DNA from: UBA5972 sp964637875
GTDB taxonomy: Bacteria; Pseudomonadota; Alphaproteobacteria; Rhodobacterales; Rhodobacteraceae
Direction of reading: 5' to 3'
DNA: 64,000 nucleotides
Assembly (NCBI GenBank): GCA_964637875.1
Contig: CAZWXK010000006.1
Location: 1-64,000 of the forward strand
The stretch's first letter is position 1. Each line of letters opens with the position of its first letter. The notes beneath the pieces are model-generated. The model had not been told where the DNA came from. It was given only the letters and a program-made list of their open reading frames with translations, and did no database searches. This document shows positions 33,322 to 41,387 of the stretch, one piece after another. The translations under genes were made by a program, and so were the position numbers.

Positions 33322-35215
33322 CAAGGATGACAAAATCAAGGTAACCCGCCGCGGATTGCTGGGGGCGACCGCAACCGGGGCACTGGTGGCGACGACTCCG
33401 GCCGCCTGGCTTGCCGCTGCCAACAAGGCGCGTGCCGAAGCCAAGAGCAGCATCAACGTCAAGCCGGGCGAACTGGACGAATATTATGGCTTCTGGTCGG
33501 GCGGCCAGTCGGGCGAGGTGCGTATCATCGGCTTTCCCTCGATGCGCGAGCTGATGCGCATTCCGGTATTCAACCGCGACAGCGCCACCGGCTGGGGCAT
33601 CACCAATGAAAGCCTCAAGATCCTGACCGAAGGTCTGTTGCCGCACAGCAAGGAGTTCCTCGCCAAGCGCGGCAAGGTGACCTATGACAATGGCGACCTG
33701 CACCACCCGCACATATCGTTTACCGACGGCACCTATGACGGGCGCTACCTGTTCGTGAACGACAAGGCCAACACCCGCGTTGCCCGCATCCGTTGCGACG
33801 TGATGAAGGTGGACAAGATGATCCAGATCCCCAACGCGCAGGATATCCACGGCATGCGGCCGCAGAAATATCCGCGCACGGGATACATCTTTGCCAATGG
33901 TGAACACGAAACCCCGCTGGTCAATGACGGCAAGATCCTGGACGAGCCCGACAAGTATGTGAACATCTTTACCGCCATCGACGGCGACAAGATGGAGGTC
34001 GCCTGGCAGGTCATTGTCAGCGGCAACCTCGACAACTGCGATGCCGACTATCAGGGCAAATATGCCTTTGCATCCAGCTACAACTCGGAAATGGGCATGA
34101 ACCTGGGCGAGATGACCGCCGCCGAGATGGACCATGTCGTGGTGTTCAACATTGCCGAGATCGAAAAGGGCGTGAAGGCCGGCGACTATCAGATGCTGAA
34201 CGGCGTGCCGGTTCTGGACGGGCGCAAGGGACGCAACAAGAACTATACCCGTTACATCCCGATCCCGAACAACCCGCATGGCGTCAACGTCGCCCCGGAC
34301 AAGCGCCATGTCTGCATTGCCGGCAAGCTGTCGCCGACGGTTTCGATCATCGATGTGACCAAGGTGGACGCCCTGTTCGAAAAGAATGCCGATCCGCGCT
34401 CCTGCGTGGTGGCCGAACCGGAACTGGGCCTTGGCCCGCTTCACACCGCGTTTGACGGCAAGGGCAACGCCTTTACCACGCTGTTCCTCGACAGCCAGGT
34501 GGTCAAGTGGAACATCGACAAGGCGATCCGCGCCTATAACGGCGAGGATGTCGATCCCATCATCTCGAAGGTCGATGTGCAGTATCAGCCGGGTCACAAC
34601 CACTCGTCCATGGGCGAAACGCTCGAGGCCGATGGCAAGTGGCTGGTGTCGCTCAACAAGTTCTCGAAGGACCGCTTCCTCAATGCCGGCCCGCTGAAAC
34701 CCGAGAACGACCAGCTGATCGACATTTCCAGCGACGACATGCAGGTGGTGCATGACGGGCCCAACTTTGCCGAACCCCATGATGCGATCATCGTGCGGGC
34801 CGACATCGTCAACCCGAAAAGCCTGTGGACCCGCGACGACAAGATGTTTGCCGCGGCAGTCGCCCAGGCGAAAAAGGACGGCGTGGTTCTGGAAGAGGAC
34901 AACAAGGTCATCCGCGACGGCAACAAGGTGCGCGTCTACATGACCTCGCAGGCCCCCGTTTTCGGGCTCGAGAAATTCGAGGTCAACCAGGGTGACGAGG
35001 TGACCGTCTACATCACCAATATCGACGATGTGGATGACGTGACCCATGGTTTCACGCTCTCGAACCACTCGATCGCGATGGAGATTGCGCCGCAGGCAAC
35101 CGCCTCGGTCACCTTCACCGCCGATCTGCCCGGCGTGCACTGGTACTATTGCCAGTGGTTCTGCCACGCGCTCCACATGGAGATGCGCGGCCGGATGCTG
35201 GTCAAGCCGGCCTGA
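33314..35215 (+). CDS. nosZ: Nitrous oxide reductase NosZ (clade I, Tat-exported)
   Basis: The 633-residue protein has a twin-arginine signal (TRRGLLGAT, residues 11-19), a seven-bladed propeller with the CuZ histidines (DLHHPH, and HNHSSMGE among others) and a C-terminal cupredoxin domain with the CuA site CQWFCHALHMEM (about residues 610-621). It reduces N2O to N2 in the periplasm. The Tat signal and overlap with nosR fit clade I. It overlaps nosR by 8 bp. Confidence 0.96.
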   Translation: MSDKDDKIKVTRRGLLGATATGALVATTPAAWLAAANKARAEAKSSINVKPGELDEYYGFWSGGQSGEVRIIGFPSMRELMRIPVFNRDSATGWGITNESLKILTEGLLPHSKEFLAKRGKVTYDNGDLHHPHISFTDGTYDGRYLFVNDKANTRVARIRCDVMKVDKMIQIPNAQDIHGMRPQKYPRTGYIFANGEHETPLVNDGKILDEPDKYVNIFTAIDGDKMEVAWQVIVSGNLDNCDADYQGKYAFASSYNSEMGMNLGEMTAAEMDHVVVFNIAEIEKGVKAGDYQMLNGVPVLDGRKGRNKNYTRYIPIPNNPHGVNVAPDKRHVCIAGKLSPTVSIIDVTKVDALFEKNADPRSCVVAEPELGLGPLHTAFDGKGNAFTTLFLDSQVVKWNIDKAIRAYNGEDVDPIISKVDVQYQPGHNHSSMGETLEADGKWLVSLNKFSKDRFLNAGPLKPENDQLIDISSDDMQVVHDGPNFAEPHDAIIVRADIVNPKSLWTRDDKMFAAAVAQAKKDGVVLEEDNKVIRDGNKVRVYMTSQAPVFGLEKFEVNQGDEVTVYITNIDDVDDVTHGFTLSNHSIAMEIAPQATASVTFTADLPGVHWYYCQWFCHALHMEMRGRMLVKPA

Positions 35216-35237
35216 TCGAAAACACAGGGGCGCCTCG

Positions 35238-36548
35238 ATGGGCAAGATCCTTTCCAGTGTGATCCTCCAGGGGCGGGTGCTGCCGGCATCCGTCCTGCTG
35301 GCGGCCCTGTTGTCGGCCACACCGACAACAGCCGCCCTGCGTGAGGTCGCGCCGGGACAGGGTGCGCTGATCGAGGCGGTGAAATCGGCCGAGGCGGGGG
35401 ATATCCTGCGCCTCGGCCCCGGAACCTATGCCGGCCCCGTCGTCATCGACAAGCCGCTGACGATCGACGGCACCGGCAAGGCCCTGGTTCAGGGCAACGG
35501 CAAGGGCAGCGTGATCACGGTAAGGGCATCAGACGTGACCATACGCGGCCTGACGATCAAGGGCTCGGGCTCGTCCAACCAGACTCTGGACAGCGCCGTC
35601 AAGCTGCCGCGCGACTGGCGCAATGCCGTTGTCGAAAACAACATCATGCTGGGCAATCTGGTCGGCGTCGATGTGCACGGCGCAATCGATGCGCGGGTTG
35701 CCGGCAATGTCATCATCGGGCGCCGTGGCACGCGCATGAACGACCGCGGCAACGGCATATATGTGTGGAACGCGCCGGGGCTGGTGGTCGAGAACAACGA
35801 CATCCGCTATGGTCGCGATGGCGTTTTCGTCAACACCAGCAACAGGAACATCTTTCGCAACAACCGTTTTCGCGACCTGCGTTTCGCGGTGCACTACATG
35901 TACACCCATAACAGCGTGGTCAGCGGCAATTATTCGACGCGCAACCACCTGGGCTATGCGGTGATGTTTTCAAACAACGTCAAGATCACCGACAATATCT
36001 CGGTGAACGACCGCGATTACGGGATCATGCTGAACTATACCAACAACAGCGTGATTTCGGACAACCTGCTGAAAGGGGTCAAGGATCGGGGCATCTTTGT
36101 CTACAATGCGCAAAAGAACCGCATCACCGGCAACCGGATCGAAGGCTGCGGCATCGGCATCCATTTCACCGCCGGTTCGGAACGCAATATCGTCAGCGGC
36201 AATGCCTTTGTCGGCAATCGCATCCAGGTGAAATATGTCGGCACCAAATGGGTGGACTGGAGCTATCGGGGCCGGGGCAATTACTGGAGCAACTTTGCCG
36301 CCTATGACCTGAACGGCGACGGCATCGCCGAGGGCATCTTTCGGCCCAATGACGCCGTTGATCGGGTGCTGTGGACACAGCCGGCGGCGCGCCTTCTGCT
36401 GGGTTCGCCCGCGGTGCAGCTGGTGCGCTGGTCGCAATCGGCCTTTCCGGCGCTGCTGCCCGGCGGTGTCGTCGACCGGCACCCGCTGATGAACCCCGTC
36501 AAGATCGACATACCGGATTGGGAGGCACGCCATGGCAGCGGCAGCTGA
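35238..36548 (+). CDS. nosD: NosD, periplasmic copper-site maturation protein
   Basis: The 436-residue protein has a signal peptide (ending near PTTAA) and right-handed beta-helix repeats of the NosD/CASH type (e.g. NAVVENNIMLGNLVGVD, RNIFRNNRF, NSVISDNLLKG). It works with the NosFY ABC transporter to build the CuZ centre of NosZ. The longer frame upstream lies inside nosZ. The end overlaps nosF by 17 bp. Confidence 0.93.
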   Translation: MGKILSSVILQGRVLPASVLLAALLSATPTTAALREVAPGQGALIEAVKSAEAGDILRLGPGTYAGPVVIDKPLTIDGTGKALVQGNGKGSVITVRASDVTIRGLTIKGSGSSNQTLDSAVKLPRDWRNAVVENNIMLGNLVGVDVHGAIDARVAGNVIIGRRGTRMNDRGNGIYVWNAPGLVVENNDIRYGRDGVFVNTSNRNIFRNNRFRDLRFAVHYMYTHNSVVSGNYSTRNHLGYAVMFSNNVKITDNISVNDRDYGIMLNYTNNSVISDNLLKGVKDRGIFVYNAQKNRITGNRIEGCGIGIHFTAGSERNIVSGNAFVGNRIQVKYVGTKWVDWSYRGRGNYWSNFAAYDLNGDGIAEGIFRPNDAVDRVLWTQPAARLLLGSPAVQLVRWSQSAFPALLPGGVVDRHPLMNPVKIDIPDWEARHGSGS

Positions 36549-37452
36549 GGACAAGGGCGACATGCTGGAGGTGCGCAATGTCGTCAAAAGGCAGGGCCCG
36601 CGCGAGACCGTGCGCGATGTCAGCCTGAGCCTGCGCGCCGGCGAACGCCTGGCGCTGCTGGGCCATAACGGTGCCGGCAAGACAACCCTGATCCGCATGA
36701 TCCTGGGCCTGACCCGGATCGACGGCGGCAGCATTTCCGTCTTTGGCAACCGCCCCGGTGACGGCATTGCGCGGCGGATCACCTCGTATCTGCCGGAATC
36801 GGTCGTGTTTCACAAATCGCTGAGCGGGCTTGAACAGCTGGCGCTTTTTGCGCGCCTGGCCGGACAGCCGGTCAAGGCCTGCGCGCCGCTGCTGGAACGC
36901 GTCGGCCTGTCGGATGCCGCCAACCGCCGCGTCGGCGCCTATTCCAAGGGCATGCGCCAGCGTCTGGGTCTGGCGCAGGTTCTGCTGGGCCGGCCCCGCC
37001 TTGCCCTTCTGGACGAGCCGACCAGCGGGCTGGACCCGATCTCGCGTCACGATTTCTATGGCATCGTCGATGACATGGCGACGCAGGGAACGGCGGTGCT
37101 GGTATCATCCCACGCCCTGACCGAGCTCGAGGCCCGCACCGACCGCATCGCGATATTGCGCGCGGGCCGGTTGGTGGCAATGGACAGCCTGGAAAATCTG
37201 CGCCGCCGCGCGGGGCTGCCGATCCGCATCCATGTGCGCGCCGCCGATGGCCATGCCGACGAGGTGGCAGGCAGCCTGGGCGGCAGCCGCATGAATGGCT
37301 GCCGGGTTGAACTGTCCTGCACCGCCGATCAGAAGATGGCACGCCTCAAGGCGATCACCGCGCTGGGCGATGCGGTGGCTGACGTGGATGTCGTGCCCCC
37401 CAGCCTCGAGGATCTGTATCGTCACTATGCCGCAGGGGAGGCCGGATCATGA
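36532..37452 (+). CDS. nosF: NosF, ABC ATPase for CuZ maturation
   Basis: The 306-residue ATPase has Walker A GHNGAGKTTLIR (about residues 44-55), the signature-like YSKGMRQRLGLAQVLL, Walker B LALLDEPTSGLDP and the switch His in SSHAL. The signature is the modified form usual in NosF. With NosY it powers copper-site maturation through NosD. GGGAGG precedes ATG 36532. Confidence 0.93.
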   Translation: MAAAAEDKGDMLEVRNVVKRQGPRETVRDVSLSLRAGERLALLGHNGAGKTTLIRMILGLTRIDGGSISVFGNRPGDGIARRITSYLPESVVFHKSLSGLEQLALFARLAGQPVKACAPLLERVGLSDAANRRVGAYSKGMRQRLGLAQVLLGRPRLALLDEPTSGLDPISRHDFYGIVDDMATQGTAVLVSSHALTELEARTDRIAILRAGRLVAMDSLENLRRRAGLPIRIHVRAADGHADEVAGSLGGSRMNGCRVELSCTADQKMARLKAITALGDAVADVDVVPPSLEDLYRHYAAGEAGS

Positions 37453-38273
37453 TACGCCGCATTTCCGCAATCGCCGTGGCCGAGCTGCGCATCGCGCTGC
37501 GCAACCGCTGGATATTGATCGCGACATCGCTGATGGTGCTGTTCTCGCTGGCGCTGACCTTTTCCGGCTCGGCCCCCACCGGCGCGCTGGGGGTCGATCT
37601 GCTGACGGTGTCGGTTGCCTCGATGACAACGCTTTCGGTCTATCTGGTGCCATTGCTGGCGCTGCTCATGTCGTTCGATGCCATCGCCGGCGAGGTCGAG
37701 CGCGGCGCGCTGGCGCTGGTGCTGACCTATCCGGTTTCACGCGGCGAGCTGCTGGTGGGCAAGCTGATGTCGCATCTGGTGGTGCTGTCGCTGGCGGTGT
37801 TCCTGGGCTTCGGCATTGCCGGGCTGGCGGCATGGCTGGCCGGTGGCGCCAGCGGCGAAAGCCTGGCCGCGCTGTTGCGCCTGTGCTGGAGCGCGGTTGT
37901 CCTGGGGGCCAGCTTCCTTGCCATCGGTTACGCGCTGTCGGCCGTTGCCCGCAGCTCCAGCGCGGCGGCGGGGCTGGCCATCGGGGTCTGGATCCTGTTC
38001 GTGGTGCTGTACGATCTGGGCCTGCTGGGGGCGCTGGTCTATGACGGCGGCGGCTTTTTCACGCGCAAGATCTTTCCGCTGCTGCTGGCCGCCAATCCGG
38101 CCGACGCCTTTCGCATCTTCAACCTGTCCGGGGCCGGCAAGGTTGCGCTGGCATCCGGCCTGGCCGGGGCCACGACCGGGCTGCCCGGCTGGGCGGTCGT
38201 GGTGTCGATGTTCGGCTGGCCGCTGGCGGTTCTGGCATTGGCGCGCCTTGCGTTGAAGAGGGTCGAGCCATGA
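37449..38273 (+). CDS. nosY: NosY, ABC permease for CuZ maturation
   Basis: The 274-residue inner-membrane protein has six hydrophobic segments of the ABC-2 type and the family motif FDAIAGEVERGALALVLTYP between helices 2 and 3. It overlaps nosF and nosL by 4 bp each (ATGA type), as expected for a tightly coupled operon. Confidence 0.93.
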   Translation: MIRRISAIAVAELRIALRNRWILIATSLMVLFSLALTFSGSAPTGALGVDLLTVSVASMTTLSVYLVPLLALLMSFDAIAGEVERGALALVLTYPVSRGELLVGKLMSHLVVLSLAVFLGFGIAGLAAWLAGGASGESLAALLRLCWSAVVLGASFLAIGYALSAVARSSSAAAGLAIGVWILFVVLYDLGLLGALVYDGGGFFTRKIFPLLLAANPADAFRIFNLSGAGKVALASGLAGATTGLPGWAVVVSMFGWPLAVLALARLALKRVEP

Positions 38274-38887
38274 TCAGATACGCACTCCTTGCCGTGGTGG
38301 CGCTGCTGGCGGGCTGTCGCGATGACAACGGCGCATCAATGCCCGCCCCCGCGCCGATCACCGAGGATACGGTGGCCTATTTCTGCCATATGCTGCTGGT
38401 CAACATGCCGGGACCAAAGGCGCAGATCATCCTGGAGGGGGTCGATCAGCCGCTGTTCTTTGCCCAGGTGCGCGATGGCGTCGCCTACATGAAGCAGCCC
38501 GAGCGCACCGCGCGGATCCTGGCCTTTTATGTCAACGACATGGCCCGCGCCAAAAGCTGGCAACAGCCGGGCCGCGACAACTGGACCAACGGCAGGACGG
38601 CGTTCTATGTCGTTGGCGCCGCCGTCAGGGGCGGCATGGGCGCGCCCGAACTGGCCCCCTTTGCCCGGCGCGCAGATGCCGAGGCCTTTGCGCGCGAAAA
38701 GGGCGGCACGGTGGCGACCCTTGATGCCATACCCGATGATGCGGTGCTGGGCGCGGTCGAGCGCCCGCCGATGGACCCGGCCATGAACATGGGGACGGAA
38801 CCGAAATCGCGCATGGACATGGGATCCGACAACATGACGACCGCCCCGATCAGGATGGCGCCGGCCGAAAACATGAAAGGGAACTGA
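38270..38887 (+). CDS. nosL: NosL, copper-binding outer-membrane lipoprotein
   Basis: The 205-residue protein has the lipobox LLAGC (Cys16) and the NosL core with the copper motif YFCHMLLVNM (about residues 41-50). NosL delivers Cu(I) to NosDFY and NosZ. The C-terminus has an extra Met-rich segment of about 35 residues (PAMNMGTEPK, RMDMGSDNM, ENMKGN), which could add copper sites. Confidence 0.92.
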   Translation: MIRYALLAVVALLAGCRDDNGASMPAPAPITEDTVAYFCHMLLVNMPGPKAQIILEGVDQPLFFAQVRDGVAYMKQPERTARILAFYVNDMARAKSWQQPGRDNWTNGRTAFYVVGAAVRGGMGAPELAPFARRADAEAFAREKGGTVATLDAIPDDAVLGAVERPPMDPAMNMGTEPKSRMDMGSDNMTTAPIRMAPAENMKGN

Positions 38888-38892
38888 CCGAC

Positions 38893-39864
38893 ATGACATA
38901 TTCGACGGAAATCTCGCCCCGCTTTCCCTCGCGCCGCAGGTTCATCGCCATCGGTGCCGCCGCCGCCGGCGTGGCTGCCCTGCCCGGAACCCTGCATGCA
39001 CGCCTGCCTGTTGCCACATGGCGCGGTGTGGCGCTGGGCGCCGATGCCAGCGCAACCCTTGCCGGCGTGACCCGGCACGAGGCGCGTCCGCTGTTTCGCC
39101 GCATGGAGGCCGAGCTGAACCGTCTGGAAGACATCTTCAGCCTGTATCGCCCGCAATCGGCGCTGTCGCGTCTGAACCGCGACGGCCGCCTGCGCCGTCC
39201 GCCGGCCGAGCTTCTGGAACTTCTGTCGCTGTCGGACGCTATCCATGCCCAAACCGGGGGCGCATTCGATCCGACCGTCCAGCCGCTCTGGTCGCTCTAT
39301 GCCGATGCGGCCAGGCGCAACCGGATGCCCAGCGCGCGCGAAATCCGCGCCGCGCGTCAGCGCATCGGCTGGCAGGCCCTGCGCTATGATTCCGATCTGG
39401 TCGCGTTCGACCGCCCGAACATGGCGCTGACCCTGAACGGCATTGCCCAGGGCTATGTTACCGACCGGATCACCGATCTGCTGCGCGCGCGAGGTTTGCG
39501 CAACATCCTGATCGACATGGGCGAGGTTCGCGCCAGCGGCACACGCCCGGGAGGTGGGCCATGGCGTGCGGGCATTGCCGACCCCGACGGCGGGGTGCTG
39601 CCGCTGCGGATCGGGCTGAGCGATCGTGCATTGGCAACCTCGGCACCGGCTGCTACGGTTCTGGACAGCGCGGGGCGGGTCGGCCACATCTTCGATCCGC
39701 GCCCGACGGCAACCGGTACCAGATGGCGGCAGGTCACGGTGTCGGCCGATCGCGCGGCACTGGCCGACGGTCTGGCCACCGCGCTGTGTCTGTTGTCGCG
39801 CGACCGGATCACGCGGGCAATCGACGCCTTTGCCACGGCAAGGGTCGAAAAACTGATTTCCTGA
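38893..39864 (+). CDS. nosX: NosX, ApbE-like FAD:protein FMN transferase
   Basis: The 323-residue protein has a Tat-type signal (SRRRFIAIG, residues 13-21) and the ApbE domain (EDIFSLYRPQSALSRLN, GAFDPTVQPLW, LNGIAQGYVTD, GEVRASG). It attaches FMN covalently to the periplasmic domain of NosR. It starts 5 bp after nosL and ends the nosRZDFYLX operon, the gene order found in alphaproteobacteria. Confidence 0.92.
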   Translation: MTYSTEISPRFPSRRRFIAIGAAAAGVAALPGTLHARLPVATWRGVALGADASATLAGVTRHEARPLFRRMEAELNRLEDIFSLYRPQSALSRLNRDGRLRRPPAELLELLSLSDAIHAQTGGAFDPTVQPLWSLYADAARRNRMPSAREIRAARQRIGWQALRYDSDLVAFDRPNMALTLNGIAQGYVTDRITDLLRARGLRNILIDMGEVRASGTRPGGGPWRAGIADPDGGVLPLRIGLSDRALATSAPAATVLDSAGRVGHIFDPRPTATGTRWRQVTVSADRAALADGLATALCLLSRDRITRAIDAFATARVEKLIS

Positions 39865-39923
39865 GGGCCCTGGTCCCGCATGACGGCTCGATGCGTGGGG
39901 CGGCCCGGAAAAAGGGGGCGCAT

Positions 39924-40340
39924 ATGCATCTGAATGCCTTTACCGATTTCGGTCTGCGGGTGTTGATGCGTCTTGCCGGCGAGCCCGCGCGCAATTTCTC
40001 GTCGCGCGAGCTGTCGCAGGAATTCGGAATCTCGCATCACCACCTGAACAAGGTCATCGCAACCATGGCAAAGGCGGGTTTCGTGGCCACCCGGCGGGGT
40101 CATGGCGGGGGAATCTCGCTGGCACGACCCACCCGGGACATCACCCTGGGGCAGGTGGTGCGCGTTCTCGAAGGCAGGACTGCCCTGGTTGAATGTTTTC
40201 GCGCCGACGGGGGCAAATGTTCGCTGTCCCATGGCTGCCTTCTGGCCCGGCATCTGGATGCCGCGCGCGGCCGCTTTCTGGAAAGCCTGGACCGGATCGA
40301 TCTGGCGCAATGCGCCTATGCGCCCGCGAATCTGCGTTAG
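39924..40340 (+). CDS. nsrR: Rrf2-family regulator, NsrR-like
   Basis: The 138-residue protein has an Rrf2 winged helix (FSSRELSQEFGISHHHLNKV) and three Cys at 91, 99 and 105 (CFRADGGKCSLSHGC) with the spacing of an iron-sulfur cluster binding loop. The FTDFGLRVLMRL start and ETRRG-like wing (ATRRGHGGGISLARP) match the NsrR branch, which senses nitric oxide. It follows nosX by 59 bp and may be co-transcribed. IscR is a less likely alternative given the context. Confidence 0.8.
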   Translation: MHLNAFTDFGLRVLMRLAGEPARNFSSRELSQEFGISHHHLNKVIATMAKAGFVATRRGHGGGISLARPTRDITLGQVVRVLEGRTALVECFRADGGKCSLSHGCLLARHLDAARGRFLESLDRIDLAQCAYAPANLR

Positions 40341-40772
40341 TGCCTGTCGCCCCGGATCGGATTCGCCTGTGGCCTGAACCGAGGGCGTGCGGGCGCATGC
40401 CCGGGCCGCTGCGCAACCCGGGCCAGGAGAATTCGATCAAACGCGACATGCTCTGGCGCAGCGCGCGCCGGGCTGCTCTCATTGTGTTTCGAGGCATCTT
40501 CGTGGCGTCCGGCGACGGCCGGTTGCGGGGTGCCGGCTGTCCTTTCCGTCCGACCGGGGCCGGTTCTGCCCCCCTGCGACCGGATGGGCTGCCGGGCCAT
40601 GAACTGAGGTTCAAAACCCTCGACCCAAAGATCAAAATCGCGGTTTGATCCCTGGGCCAATTTCCCCGGCCGCCGGGTGGGCCTAGGTCAGGGGCATCGA
40701 AACCGGCGCAACCGTCGGGACGAGTGAAAACCGAAACACGAAACACAATGAACCCCTGAAAGGATACGAACC
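40341..40772. other. Intergenic stretch without a recognised gene
   Basis: This 432-bp region between the NsrR-like gene and the Gly/Met protein has no convincing gene; open frames here have poor codon patterns and no ribosome sites. A short direct repeat (CGAAACACGAAACACAATG near 40733) precedes the next gene. No clear promoter or box was found. Confidence 0.5.
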
Positions 40773-41216
40773 ATGAAACTCCTGACCCTGACCACGATCG
40801 GCGCCCTGTCCGTCTTTGCCCTGTCGGCTGCGGCACAACAGACCACCACCCCGGCGCCCGCGAATGCCGAGATGATCGCCAAGGCAAAGGCGCTGCATGA
40901 TGCGGTGACCACCCAGAAACACAAGATGACCCAGCAGGAGCTGGCGACGATGATCCAGGAGATGCAGTCCAACAGGGATGCGGCCATTGCCACGGCGCGG
41001 GATCATGCGGGCAATATGGACAAGTCCGGCGAGATGAAGGGCATGAAGGATGCCGCCACGGGAATGGCCGGGGAAATGGCTGGCGGCATGGGTGCCGGCA
41101 ATGGTAACGCCGGCGGCATGGGCGGCAATGGTGGTGCCGGCGGCATGGGTGGCGGCAATGGTGGCGCCGGCGGCATGGGCGGCAATGGCGGCGGCATGGG
41201 CGGCATGACCAACTGA
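40773..41216 (+). CDS. Secreted protein with Gly/Met/Asn repeat tail
   Basis: The 147-residue protein has a signal peptide (cleavage near LSAAAQQ), a helical middle (residues about 30-75, with many Met and Gln) and a tail of repeated GGMGGNGGAGGMGGG-like units from about residue 100. AAAGGAT precedes ATG 40773. The tail is low complexity and Met-rich, so metal binding or a flexible surface role is possible. Family not recognised. Two hairpins follow the gene. Confidence 0.68.
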   Translation: MKLLTLTTIGALSVFALSAAAQQTTTPAPANAEMIAKAKALHDAVTTQKHKMTQQELATMIQEMQSNRDAAIATARDHAGNMDKSGEMKGMKDAATGMAGEMAGGMGAGNGNAGGMGGNGGAGGMGGGNGGAGGMGGNGGGMGGMTN

Positions 41217-41230
41217 TCCCCCAGGGGGAT

Positions 41231-41250
41231 CGGGCCGGAGAATCGGCCCG
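41231..41250 (+). terminator. Hairpin after the Gly/Met protein gene
   Basis: CGGGCCG-GAGAAT-CGGCCCG forms a 7-bp stem. It is preceded by the tight palindrome GATCCCCC-A-GGGGGATC (41215-41231). There is no T-run. Confidence 0.45.
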
Positions 41251-41294
41251 CCTCCTCGGCACCGGGGATCGACCCTGCCCCGGTGCCGGATGAC

Positions 41295-41331
41295 GGAACG
41301 CCCCGCGCGATGCGCGGGGTGTTCCTCGTTT
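41295..41331. terminator. Strong hairpin between convergent genes
   Basis: GGAAC-G-CCCCGCGC with loop GAT pairs with GCGCGGGG-T-GTTCC, a long stem with one G-T pair, followed by TCGTTTT on the plus strand. It lies between the Gly/Met gene and the convergent ptsP and could serve both. Confidence 0.6.
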
Positions 41332-41387
41332 TCGGGCTGGCTTGTGCGCCCTTGCCCGGCCGGCCGGCCGGACAGCCGGCGACCGAT

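Noticed and set aside
40193..40648. 151-codon frame after the NsrR-like gene
   Set aside because: It starts inside the NsrR-like gene in another frame, lacks a ribosome site and shows no domain.
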